A DNA stretch of 21,550 nucleotides, taken from contig JBDRFZ010000045.1 of the NCBI GenBank assembly GCA_043818395.1, positions 1 through 21,550 of the forward strand, written 5' to 3'. The notes below the pieces were generated by a model that worked only from the letters and a program-made list of their open reading frames with translations, searched no databases and was not told the origin of the DNA. How positions within the stretch are numbered: the stretch's first letter is position 1; the number at the start of each line of letters is the position of its first letter. Positions 1 through 7,499 of this stretch are shown piece after piece. Made by a program: the position numbers and the translations under genes. The DNA is from JBDRFZ01 sp043818395. GTDB lineage: Bacteria > Patescibacteriota > Patescibacteriia > 2-12-FULL-60-25.

Positions 1-87
1 CAAGGACGTGCTCTACAGGGAGATCATGGAACGGAGGACTTGGGCGTCGGAACCGCAACGGAGAACCCTTATGCCAACAACCTAACA

Positions 88-132
88 AACCGGACATTTC
101 TATTTCCCGCAGAACCGGACATTTCTATTTCC
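88..132. repeat. Two direct copies of a 20-bp repeat, possible transposon end
   Basis: AACCGGACATTTCTATTTCC occurs at 88-107 and again, identically, at 113-132, with 5 bp between copies. From memory, similar ACCGGACATTT repeats lie just outside integrase-type (IS481-like) transposase genes, so this may be the right end of an insertion element whose body lies left of the window. A short open frame at 2-85 (27 residues, ending TAA at 83-85) stops 2 bp before the first copy and could be the tail of such a gene, but its sequence is not recognisable. Confidence 0.5.
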
Positions 133-155
133 TGTTTACACTTACTTATTCATCC

Positions 156-184
156 TTGTCCGATTCCCTTTAAACAGCTACCAT
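156..184 (+). promoter_or_regulatory. Candidate gyrB promoter
   Basis: TTGTCC at 156-161 and TACCAT at 179-184 are separated by 17 bp. Transcription would begin near 191, giving a leader of about 10 nt before the ATG at 201. Both boxes match consensus only partly. Confidence 0.4.
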
Positions 185-200
185 CTTGGCAGTAAAAACT

Positions 201-2270
201 ATGGCAAAAAAGGCTGACGAAACCAAAAAAACTTCCAAATCGGCGGCAAACGCCTCATATGGCGCAGAACAAATATCCGTTCTCGAGGGATTAGAGCCGG
301 TTAGAAAAAGACCGGGCATGTATATCGGTTCCACGGGTCCGGAAGGTCTTCATCATTTGATTTGGGAAGTAGTTGATAACTCGTTTGATGAAGCCATGGG
401 CGGCCACGCCAATGAAATTATCGTAACTCTAAACCCTGAGGGAACAGTTTCAGTTCATGATAACGGTCGCGGTATTCCGGTGGACATGCATAAACAATTC
501 AAGGTTTCAGCCCTTGAACTCGTACTGACCAAGCTGCATGCCGGAGGTAAATTCGGAGGTGATACGAGCGGTTATAAAGTTTCCGGTGGATTGCACGGTG
601 TCGGCGTTTCGGTTGTGAATGCTTTATCCGAATGGTTGGAAGCACGCGTAGAACGCGATGGCGGCGTATACGTTCAGGAATACGAACGCGGCAAACCAAA
701 ATCCAAAGTCAAGCAGATCGGTAAAAGCAAAGGCCACGGAACAACCATCACTTTTCGACCGGATAAAACCATCTTCACGACTGTTGAATTCGATTTAAAA
801 TACATTCTCGATCACCTTCGCCAACAATGTTATCTGACTAAGGGTATTAAGGTCGTGATAATAGATGAACGTAACAAAGACCAAAGAGATGTTTACTTTT
901 TTTATTTCGAAGGCGGGGTCGCGGCTTATGTTAGGCATTTAAACCAAACTAAAACGCCGAAACATGATTCGATTTTTTACGTTCAAAAAGAACAAGATGG
1001 TGTAGCCGTTGAAATCGGATTGCAGTATGTGGAAGATTATAAAGAGACTGTTTTAGCTTTTGCTAACAACATCTACAATCCTGAGGGCGGAACTCACCTA
1101 ATAGGATTTCGTTCAGCTCTAACACGCGTTTTAAATAATTGCGCCCGCGGCAAAGGACTTTTAAAAGAAAAGGATGAGAATCTATCAGGTGAAGACGTGC
1201 GCGAAGGCTTAACTACGGTGGTAAGCGTAAAAATTCGCGAACCGCAATTCGAAGGCCAGACTAAAGCCAAACTCGGCAATCCTGAAGTACGCGGCGCAGT
1301 TGAAACCATCATGAATGAAGCTCTGGCTACATTCATGGAAGAACATCCGCGCGATGGCGAAGCTATTGTCGGAAAATGCGTCCTCGCCCAACGCGCCCGC
1401 GCCGCAGCCCGCGCGGCTCGTGATACGGTATTGCGGAAAGGTGCGCTCGAAGGCTTCATGCTCCCCGGCAAACTAGCCGATTGCTCCAGTCGCGATTCCG
1501 AAAAATCAGAACTTTATATTGTTGAGGGTGACTCTGCCGGCGGTTCGGCCAAGCAGGGACGAAACCGTGAATTCCAAGCCATACTCCCTCTTCGCGGTAA
1601 AATTTTAAATGTTGAACGCGCGCGGCTCGACAAAATGCTGTCCAATAACGAAGTCAAAAACCTGGTCATCGCGCTCGGTACCAATATCGGCGAAATGTTC
1701 GACTCAAGCAAGCTTCGCTATTCACGCATTATTATCATGACCGATGCTGACGTCGATGGCGCACATATCAGAACTTTGCTTTTAACGCTTTTCTATCGTT
1801 ACTTCCCTGCGCTTATCACCGAAAGCCACATCTTCATTGCCCAACCTCCGTTATATCGCCTGGCCCTGGGCAAAGATGTGCGTTATGCGTTTTCTGATAC
1901 GGAACGTGATGAAATCATAACTGAACTTCAAAAAATAAAAGCCGAACGCGCTAAAAAGAAAGGGTCTGGTAAAAATGAAAAATCCGAAGAAGAAGCCGAA
2001 GAAACCACGGCTACAACCGAAGGCAGCGAGGAAGAAGGGGTGACTAATATCTCCGGTATCGCCATCCAACGTTACAAAGGTTTAGGAGAAATGAATCCTA
2101 ACCAGCTTTGGGAAACCACTATGGATCCGGAAAATCGCATGCTGAAACAAGTCACGATCGGCGACGCCGAAGAAGCGGATCAGACTTTCGATACGCTCAT
2201 GGGTTCGGAAGTTAGCCCTCGAAAAAAATTCATCCAAACGCACGCCAAAAACGCGACGCTGGATATTTAG
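201..2270 (+). CDS. gyrB: DNA gyrase subunit B
   Basis: ATPase subunit of DNA gyrase, which with GyrA introduces negative supercoils in the cytoplasm. The GHKL ATPase domain shows EVVDNSFDEA (56-65), DNGRGIP (87-93) and GGLHGVG (129-135). The TOPRIM domain shows YIVEGDSAGG (439-448) and the metal-binding DADVDG (515-520). The C-terminal tail has QRYKGLGEMNP from residue 623. Length (689 aa) fits the short GyrB form rather than the 804-aa enterobacterial one. An Ala/Lys/Glu/Thr-rich charged insert of about 40 residues (roughly 578-617) sits just before QRYKGLGE. The frame is open from a TTG at 186, but the predicted promoter would place the transcript start after it, so the ATG at 201 is preferred. 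No Shine-Dalgarno is visible. The protein could in principle be ParE, but the whole set of motifs fits GyrB. Confidence 0.95.
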   Translation: MAKKADETKKTSKSAANASYGAEQISVLEGLEPVRKRPGMYIGSTGPEGLHHLIWEVVDNSFDEAMGGHANEIIVTLNPEGTVSVHDNGRGIPVDMHKQFKVSALELVLTKLHAGGKFGGDTSGYKVSGGLHGVGVSVVNALSEWLEARVERDGGVYVQEYERGKPKSKVKQIGKSKGHGTTITFRPDKTIFTTVEFDLKYILDHLRQQCYLTKGIKVVIIDERNKDQRDVYFFYFEGGVAAYVRHLNQTKTPKHDSIFYVQKEQDGVAVEIGLQYVEDYKETVLAFANNIYNPEGGTHLIGFRSALTRVLNNCARGKGLLKEKDENLSGEDVREGLTTVVSVKIREPQFEGQTKAKLGNPEVRGAVETIMNEALATFMEEHPRDGEAIVGKCVLAQRARAAARAARDTVLRKGALEGFMLPGKLADCSSRDSEKSELYIVEGDSAGGSAKQGRNREFQAILPLRGKILNVERARLDKMLSNNEVKNLVIALGTNIGEMFDSSKLRYSRIIIMTDADVDGAHIRTLLLTLFYRYFPALITESHIFIAQPPLYRLALGKDVRYAFSDTERDEIITELQKIKAERAKKKGSGKNEKSEEEAEETTATTEGSEEEGVTNISGIAIQRYKGLGEMNPNQLWETTMDPENRMLKQVTIGDAEEADQTFDTLMGSEVSPRKKFIQTHAKNATLDI

Positions 2271-2284
2271 CATGGAGCATGTAA

Positions 2285-2303
2285 GGGCGCGGTTTCCGCG
2301 CCC
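2285..2303 (+). other. GC-rich hairpin downstream of gyrB
   Basis: GGGCGCGG pairs with CCGCGCCC across a TTT loop. No T-run follows, so it is not itself a canonical terminator. It may protect the 3' end of the gyrB transcript. It lies between two copies of GGAGCATG. Confidence 0.45.
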
Positions 2304-2323
2304 TGGACACGGAGCATGAAAAA

Positions 2324-2364
2324 ATAAAAAAACCCTCGCCATAATAAAGCGAGAGGTTTTTATT
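2324..2364. terminator. Bidirectional intrinsic terminator
   Basis: An A-run is followed by AACCCTCGC, a loop, GCGAGAGG with one unpaired base, then TTTTTATT. The A-run on the left makes it work in both directions. It would end gyrB on the plus strand and the small minus-strand ORF whose stop codon is at 2360-2362. Confidence 0.75.
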
Positions 2365-2521
2365 GCGACCGCAGTCTCCTTTGTATTTCCTCCACTTCTG
2401 CCATGTCCCTCGTTTTGTGCGTCTTCTTGGTCAGTGTATTTGCTTTATTTCGAATAGCCCGAAAAACACGCCGAATTGCCCCGATGCGTTCGATCTGATC
2501 TTGAGTGCTTGGCTTTGGCAT
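2360..2521 (-). CDS. Small basic hypothetical protein (53 aa)
   Basis: Not recognised. The frame runs MPKPSTQDQIERIGAIRRVF and on to a C-terminus rich in Lys, Arg, Glu and Gln ending RRLRSQ. It is strongly basic, lacks hydrophobic segments, and looks helical throughout. A longer start at 2533 would give 57 aa. Three points favour a real gene. Its TAA abuts the bidirectional terminator. A perfect TATAAT lies on the minus strand at 2545-2550, just upstream of the 2533 start. The composition looks protein-like rather than random. Against it: no Shine-Dalgarno, a weak -35, and short length. A nucleic-acid or ribosome-associated role would fit the charge, but that is only a guess. Confidence 0.45.
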   Translation of the reverse strand: MPKPSTQDQIERIGAIRRVFRAIRNKANTLTKKTHKTRDMAEVEEIQRRLRSQ

Positions 2522-2544
2522 GGCTTGGAGCATGAGTTATCGTT

Positions 2545-2573
2545 ATTATAGGCCAATACACTTTTATGGAAAA
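2545..2573 (-). promoter_or_regulatory. Candidate promoter for the small minus-strand ORF
   Basis: A perfect TATAAT reads on the minus strand at 2550-2545. A poor -35 (TTTTCC, 2573-2568) sits 17 bp upstream. The start would be near 2538, only about 5 nt from the ATG at 2533. The same bases on the plus strand read TATAGG, with TTGGAG 16 bp upstream at 2525-2530, which could serve the 2566 gene. Confidence 0.35.
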
Positions 2574-5500
2574 ATCCACAAACGTCAAAAAAGAAGAATT
2601 GAAGAGCAGAGAAACGATCGCTCCGGTAGCCGAAAGCGCAGAAGCACCGCTGGAAAAAGAACTCGGCGCTGCCCGCGCAGAAGCCAAGGAGGCGGCGGGC
2701 GCTATCGCCCAGGCCGAGGCGGCGGGCGCGGAAGAAGCGGAAGTAATCGTCTTAAAACAGGAACTCGCTCAAGCGGAATCCGCATTAAATCATACCCTTG
2801 AAAAACGCCGCGAAACACCGGAAAGCCTCAAAGAAGCTCTCAAAAAAGATCCGCGGGCGATCGAACGAAGAGAGGAGCGGCTAGTCCAAGATATTAAACG
2901 TTTGTATGAATCGCACGAGATAACGGAAGACGACCTCGAACGAGTTGTTAACGAGATGACTCGCTTCAGCGTGAAAGATGGCATGCAACTAGCGATGGCG
3001 TCTGGATTAAGTTCCGAAAAAGCTGCGGAAGTACTTGGATCAATTCTTTCGCTTAGACCGGAACCAAAAACCGACGACTGGAATGACCCGAAATACTATT
3101 TAGATCGCGTCTCAGCTTTCGGCCTTGATAGCGAACGAAAAGATGCAATATTCAAACCAACGGAAAAGCAACGTGAAGAACAGCGCACGAAATTTTTGTA
3201 TCAAAACGTAAACGAAAGAACAAAAGAGGCAATGGCCTCCGTACAACAATATTATGTTGACTATAAGGACGTGGCTGGCGTTCCTTCGAAAACGAGACCG
3301 GAGACGTTGTCGGATCTTATGCAGCGCGTGAAGACGGCCCCTGATGTGTTTTCTATGGATGACGCGTGGCGAGCATTTAATGCTCGCAAACGCGAAGCAG
3401 AACATGAAATGAGCGACAGAGAATATCGGGCATATAATTTGGCGGAGAAAATCGAGGCGGTAAAACAAGGCGTGGTTGCACCCGAGCGAGTATTTCAAGA
3501 ACTGGGACGCCTGAATCCGATTTTTTCAGGCTTGCGTACGCGCGAGACGCTCTCGAGTCGACAGGCTGAATTGGATGCAAAGATGGAAGAAAGATTGATG
3601 GGGAGAATTCGATCAAGTCCATTGCTGAAAAAATGGTTTCAAGCGCAAGAGGGAAATGGCGAGCCACTCCCTTTGGACGAAGAGGAATCGGCAAAAAAAG
3701 AACTCGGTCCGATCGCTAGGATAGAGGATGCGTACAGGGAGCTGATAAAATCAACGCAAGAAGAACGGCCGGGAATTAACCTCGAATCCGCCCAAACCCT
3801 ATTGACTGAATTCGGTATGGATACTCCTCGCGCAAAAGAGTTGGTTGAGCGCCAACGTGAAAAACTATCCCTAGTTGAACTCGAAGAGGCGGGCATTCTT
3901 GCAGATACTCTGGAACAGGAGAAGGTAGAATTTGTTGCGGCCGGTTCAGAATTTCGGGTTCAAGAAATTTCAGCACTCCAAAAAGCGCTGCGGATGCACG
4001 AATCGCCGGAACGTCTTCAAGGGGCTCCGTGGAATTATTCAGATTGGACCAAACGATACCAGACAAAGCAAGAACAAAACGAGAAAAAAATACCGAATCT
4101 CGAAATGATAGTTAGTGCAATGGAGAAGATACGAAAAAGGACAGGGATCGCGCCGTATACCTGGAAAGCGAAAGAGGATGTTTACACAAAAGAGGAACGG
4201 ATTGCGCTCGTAGATTATCTGTTTCCAGAACACGCGGCGCGACGTCACGAACCCACGGTTAAGGGACAGGAATGGAGCGAATCCGACATGGAGCCGAGTG
4301 GTGATGGGGATGCGTACGAACGCCTTTCTGAATCAACCGCAAAAGCGTATTTCAAGCCGAAAGATGAGCTTGTACTTATTGATGGTGATCCGAAGCAAAA
4401 AAATCCCAATATACTTATGGAGTTCTCTGAACCAATAGATGCAGTCATGCTCAAAGGTGTATTTGATACGTTTGATACGAAGGCGCGTACCTGGAAGATG
4501 CGACGGGCGCTGCCGGAACCGATCCGGGGCATGCCCATGAAAGACGTCGTTACATCATTATCGCCAACATCCGGAAAAATGCGTTTACCGACTGCGATTC
4601 ATGGATCAATTAATTTAGAACGGGTAATCGGGGTCGGAAAAAACAACGAGCTTATCCCTCTACCTCTGGAAAAAGATCCTCTGGGTTTTATTCAAGTCGA
4701 TGTTCCATCAGACGGATCAGTGACGATGATTATGTATCACCAACGTATTCCCGAGATGTCTCCGGCACCGACATCGAAGACGAATGAAGAATATCGTCGG
4801 ACAATTTTTCCAGACAGCCTGAATAAAAAACAGGCTGAGGCTCTTCAAAAAGAACAGGAAACGCATCTGCGAGAACTGCCCCCGGAATGCCGGATGTTGA
4901 TTCTGGGTATTCGTGATCTTCCGCCGCACGAACGAGTAGTGCGAATCGAAAATTTTATGCGAAGTGTCGGATATTATGATTTTAACAATAAAGAGCTCTT
5001 TGGACGAAAGATGAAGGCCACAGTGACGGAACGCGCCGCACTCATGCGCGCGCGAATGCAGGATCTGCGTGCACGTCGTCCGGAAATTCTTGATGAAAAA
5101 CTCTTCGCGGGTGTATGCGTGGATTTCGAAGAACTCACGACAACTATGCTCAAAGCATCAGGATTAAGTGCCGGCTGTATTGCTGGATTGCGCATACCCG
5201 GATCTGAACAGGCGACAACAGCCATGTCGCACAGCTTGTCATATGTTGATTGGCCTGGAGCAGAAGGTGAACGTCTTGTTATTCCGGTGGATGGAACGCC
5301 GAACGGTGTCGATTCAGAGGAGCAAGCGCTCTTACGGCCGATTCTTCAACCAAGTTTTCAGAAGCGACTTGAAAATGGCTCGATTCAAGAGGCAGACATA
5401 CTCGATGCGAAACTTCTGAAAACGGAGCAGCTTACTTCGGATACTGAGGCTACAAATACACAAGAACCGCCGGCTCTTGATTCGGTTGAAAATTTTAAAA

Positions 5501-5928
5501 AACCGGAATCCATTCCCCCATCTTCTAAAGAAATGCTGGATCGATATTTTCAAGTGGCTTTATCTCCTGAGGAATCGGCTCAAATGTATGCACTTCGAGC
5601 CTTTCTCGCCTACTCTCCCATAAAATTTGACGTAGCAACGCTTCTCACATCAAATGACGGCATAAAATTGATCAAGCAACAGATCGGCCAGGCACTTTCT
5701 GAATCTTCCATCAGCCAGATAACACGGGCTAAGGAAACTACCGGAGACAAAGGCCTACTGAGACAATGGACAAATCTGATGGATGAATGGGACAAAATCG
5801 ATGCGCGACAACTTCAAAACCTGCTTGATGTTATAAAATCCCAACTTAGTCAACCATTACAGCGCGCGATTTCGCACGCGTTGAATTATCACACTAAGCG
5901 TTTTACGAAGGAAAAGAAAGCCGCGTAA
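2566..5928 (+). CDS. Large cytoplasmic protein with transglutaminase-like core
   Basis: An 1120-aa protein of unknown role. Residues 1-90 are Ala/Glu/Lys-rich and look coiled-coil. The next several hundred residues are charged and mostly helical. About 600-740 has the Gly/Pro/Asp-rich, strand-like look of a beta domain. About 795-915 resembles a papain-fold transglutaminase-like core: C851 in GVCVDFEELTTTML, H889 in SHSLSYVDW, D909 in PVDGTP. The order and spacing (38 then 20 residues) suit the Cys-His-Asp triad. The C-terminal 200 residues are helical. No signal peptide or membrane segment is visible, so it is probably cytoplasmic. It stands alone between two terminators. The fold call rests on motif reading only; the protein could be a peptidase, an amidase or an inactive scaffold. 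The ATG at 2566 is the first in frame and has no clear Shine-Dalgarno. Confidence 0.85.
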   Translation: MEKSTNVKKEELKSRETIAPVAESAEAPLEKELGAARAEAKEAAGAIAQAEAAGAEEAEVIVLKQELAQAESALNHTLEKRRETPESLKEALKKDPRAIERREERLVQDIKRLYESHEITEDDLERVVNEMTRFSVKDGMQLAMASGLSSEKAAEVLGSILSLRPEPKTDDWNDPKYYLDRVSAFGLDSERKDAIFKPTEKQREEQRTKFLYQNVNERTKEAMASVQQYYVDYKDVAGVPSKTRPETLSDLMQRVKTAPDVFSMDDAWRAFNARKREAEHEMSDREYRAYNLAEKIEAVKQGVVAPERVFQELGRLNPIFSGLRTRETLSSRQAELDAKMEERLMGRIRSSPLLKKWFQAQEGNGEPLPLDEEESAKKELGPIARIEDAYRELIKSTQEERPGINLESAQTLLTEFGMDTPRAKELVERQREKLSLVELEEAGILADTLEQEKVEFVAAGSEFRVQEISALQKALRMHESPERLQGAPWNYSDWTKRYQTKQEQNEKKIPNLEMIVSAMEKIRKRTGIAPYTWKAKEDVYTKEERIALVDYLFPEHAARRHEPTVKGQEWSESDMEPSGDGDAYERLSESTAKAYFKPKDELVLIDGDPKQKNPNILMEFSEPIDAVMLKGVFDTFDTKARTWKMRRALPEPIRGMPMKDVVTSLSPTSGKMRLPTAIHGSINLERVIGVGKNNELIPLPLEKDPLGFIQVDVPSDGSVTMIMYHQRIPEMSPAPTSKTNEEYRRTIFPDSLNKKQAEALQKEQETHLRELPPECRMLILGIRDLPPHERVVRIENFMRSVGYYDFNNKELFGRKMKATVTERAALMRARMQDLRARRPEILDEKLFAGVCVDFEELTTTMLKASGLSAGCIAGLRIPGSEQATTAMSHSLSYVDWPGAEGERLVIPVDGTPNGVDSEEQALLRPILQPSFQKRLENGSIQEADILDAKLLKTEQLTSDTEATNTQEPPALDSVENFKKPESIPPSSKEMLDRYFQVALSPEESAQMYALRAFLAYSPIKFDVATLLTSNDGIKLIKQQIGQALSESSISQITRAKETTGDKGLLRQWTNLMDEWDKIDARQLQNLLDVIKSQLSQPLQRAISHALNYHTKRFTKEKKAA

Positions 5929-5959
5929 CATACGCTCGGGCACGAAACAAAAAAAATAA

Positions 5960-5995
5960 TAAAATCCTCGCCATAGTTAGCGAGGGTTTTTATAT
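5960..5995 (+). terminator. Intrinsic terminator after the large gene
   Basis: AAAATCCTCGC pairs with GCGAGGGTTTT around the loop CATAGTTA, then TATAT. The stem core (CCTCGC/GCGAG) and start of the loop (CATA) match the terminator downstream of gyrB. Confidence 0.8.
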
Positions 5996-6044
5996 CCCAG
6001 GAAACCCGGTTAATAAAAAATCCACACAGTATAAACAACTCGTA

Positions 6045-6053
6045 TGTTATAAT
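6045..6053 (+). promoter_or_regulatory. Extended -10 promoter of the HD-GYP gene
   Basis: TGT followed by TATAAT (6048-6053) forms a perfect extended -10. No convincing -35 box is present, as is common for this promoter type. The leader to the ATG at 6098 would be about 38 nt. Confidence 0.6.
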
Positions 6054-6084
6054 TCGTCCGGCAGAAAAAAATCGCACTTTAAAA

Positions 6085-6092
6085 AAGGAAGG
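6085..6092 (+). promoter_or_regulatory. Strong ribosome binding site (AAGGAAGG)
   Basis: AAGGAAGG lies 5 nt before the ATG at 6098 and fixes that start. Most genes in the window lack such a site. Confidence 0.7.
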
Positions 6093-6097
6093 AAAAG

Positions 6098-6976
6098 ATG
6101 GGGCAACGATCTGGTCGTAAAAAAGACGATCAACCGGCCCCACGGATGGGGTTAAACGGTTGTCCGCTCGAGGGTTCGTTTGAAAATCCTTGTTACAATC
6201 TGAGCAAACAAACGCTTTCGAGAATACAAGACTGCGCTAGTGAGCACGGTCGCTTGAGGCAAGAAAATCACTCGCTCCGCCAAGAACTCGATAAGCGAAA
6301 CGCTACGCGACATGAACGTGAAATGGCCAGAAGCCAGGAGCTGCTCATCTCGCAGATGGCGGCGATTTTCGCCTTGGCCAAGCTTACCGAATCCCGCGAC
6401 GATGAGACGGGCGGACATCTAAGACGCGTTGAGCGATATTGCCGACTCCTGGCCGAATCCATGGTGCAAGAGTCCGGCAATGTTTTCCGCCTAAGCTCGC
6501 GTGAAATCGACGTCCTGTGTCGGGCCAGCGTACTTCACGACATAGGCAAGGTTGGTGTAAGGGATGACATCCTGCTAAAACCCGGTCGGTTGACTGATGA
6601 GGAATTCGCGGTCATGAAAAAACACACGACCATCGGCGCGGACATCCTGGATTCTGTCCGGCAAAAATATCCGGGCAACGTCTTTATCGTTATGGGTGTC
6701 ATAGTCGCTCGTTCACACCATGAAAGATGGGATGGTACCGGCTACCCGGACAGGCTCTGTGACGGCGAAATTCCTCCCCCGGCTGTAATCATGGCCATAG
6801 CGGACGTATACGACGCTCTGCGTTCAAGACGCTGCTATAAAGAACCGATCTCGCATGAGGAAGCGTGCGAAATCATCAGGGAAGGAAGCGGAACACAATT
6901 CCATCCCAAAGCCGTCGATGCCTTCCTGGCTACTCGCAAACAATTCCAGAAAATCAGACAGCATTTGGAGGACTGA
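6098..6976 (+). CDS. HD-GYP domain phosphodiesterase
   Basis: A 292-aa soluble protein with a C-terminal HD-GYP domain, the family that hydrolyses cyclic di-GMP. Visible residues: H107 in TGGH, H147-D148 in LHDIGK, H176 in KKHTTIGADIL, HHERWDGTGYP (207-217) carrying the GYP signature, and ADVYDAL (236-242). All expected metal ligands seem present, so activity is plausible. Residues 40-100 are a heptad-rich helix, probably coiled-coil, linking a short Cys-containing N-terminus (C22, C32, C46) to the HD domain. No receiver, PAS or membrane domain precedes it, so its input signal is unclear. It has its own promoter, strong RBS and terminator and so appears monocistronic. Substrate c-di-GMP is inferred from the family; some HD-GYP proteins act on other cyclic dinucleotides. 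Confidence 0.93.
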   Translation: MGQRSGRKKDDQPAPRMGLNGCPLEGSFENPCYNLSKQTLSRIQDCASEHGRLRQENHSLRQELDKRNATRHEREMARSQELLISQMAAIFALAKLTESRDDETGGHLRRVERYCRLLAESMVQESGNVFRLSSREIDVLCRASVLHDIGKVGVRDDILLKPGRLTDEEFAVMKKHTTIGADILDSVRQKYPGNVFIVMGVIVARSHHERWDGTGYPDRLCDGEIPPPAVIMAIADVYDALRSRRCYKEPISHEEACEIIREGSGTQFHPKAVDAFLATRKQFQKIRQHLED

Positions 6977-6997
6977 ATATTGCTCTGCCGCTACCTC

Positions 6998-7035
6998 AAG
7001 CCCGATCTGCCGGACAAGCACATCGGGCTTATTTC
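6998..7035 (+). terminator. Intrinsic terminator after the HD-GYP gene
   Basis: AAGCCCGAT (6998-7006) pairs perfectly with ATCGGGCTT (7022-7030) across a 15-nt loop, followed by ATTTCTT. The T-run is short, so strength is uncertain. Confidence 0.6.
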
Positions 7036-7070
7036 TTCACAGACACTTATTTTCCATACATCCCCTGATC

Positions 7071-7099
7071 TTGCTTTTCCTCCAATCATATGCTATAAA
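7071..7099 (+). promoter_or_regulatory. Promoter of the secE-nusG-rplK unit
   Basis: TTGCTT (7071-7076), a 17-bp spacer, then TATAAA (7094-7099), which is preceded by TGC as in an extended -10. Transcription would begin near 7106. Confidence 0.65.
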
Positions 7100-7107
7100 A
7101 GTCCCAT

Positions 7108-7130
7108 AAGCCCTGGGGAAGGGGCTTTTT
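7108..7130 (+). promoter_or_regulatory. Terminator-like hairpin in the secE leader
   Basis: AAGCCC (7108-7113) pairs with GGGCTT (7122-7127), followed by further Ts to 7130. It would form at the very 5' end of the transcript. It may act as an attenuator or a stabilising 5' stem. The short stem makes premature termination only a possibility. Confidence 0.45.
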
Positions 7131-7157
7131 AAAAACAAGACTTATCCATCCGACACT

Positions 7158-7490
7158 ATGTCACTTTTAAATAACATCACGAGCTATCTTCGATCCGCCA
7201 GAGAAGAATTAAAAAAGGTCTCCTGGCCCAGTCGCAAAGAGACTATTCGTTTCAGTACGCTTGTCATCGGCGTGAGCGTAACCATCACCGCTTTTTTCGC
7301 CTTGCTTGACTTCGCGTTTACTGAAACCGTTTCATACGGTTTGCGCTTAAAGGCTGAAGCCAATCTCCGTGCGTCGCAAGTGGAGACCCAGACTGAAACG
7401 CCGGTCGTCACACCAACGACATCAGCCACGAAACCGACGCTTGATCTAAACAACGTCGAACCCATAACCACGCCCACGCCTAACCAATAA
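7158..7490 (+). CDS. secE: Protein translocase subunit SecE
   Basis: Essential small subunit of the SecYEG channel. The amphipathic segment YLRSAREELKKVSWPSRKET (10-29) is the SecE signature. One membrane helix follows (about 33-54), matching the single-span form typical outside enterobacteria. At 110 aa it is longer than the usual 60-70 aa, because residues 66-110 form an unusual tail dominated by Thr, Pro, Val and Asn. By SecE topology this tail would lie outside the membrane. The gene is first in secE-nusG-rplK, 9 nt ahead of nusG. No Shine-Dalgarno is visible before the ATG. Confidence 0.92.
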   Translation: MSLLNNITSYLRSAREELKKVSWPSRKETIRFSTLVIGVSVTITAFFALLDFAFTETVSYGLRLKAEANLRASQVETQTETPVVTPTTSATKPTLDLNNVEPITTPTPNQ

Positions 7491-7499
7491 AAAACAAAT

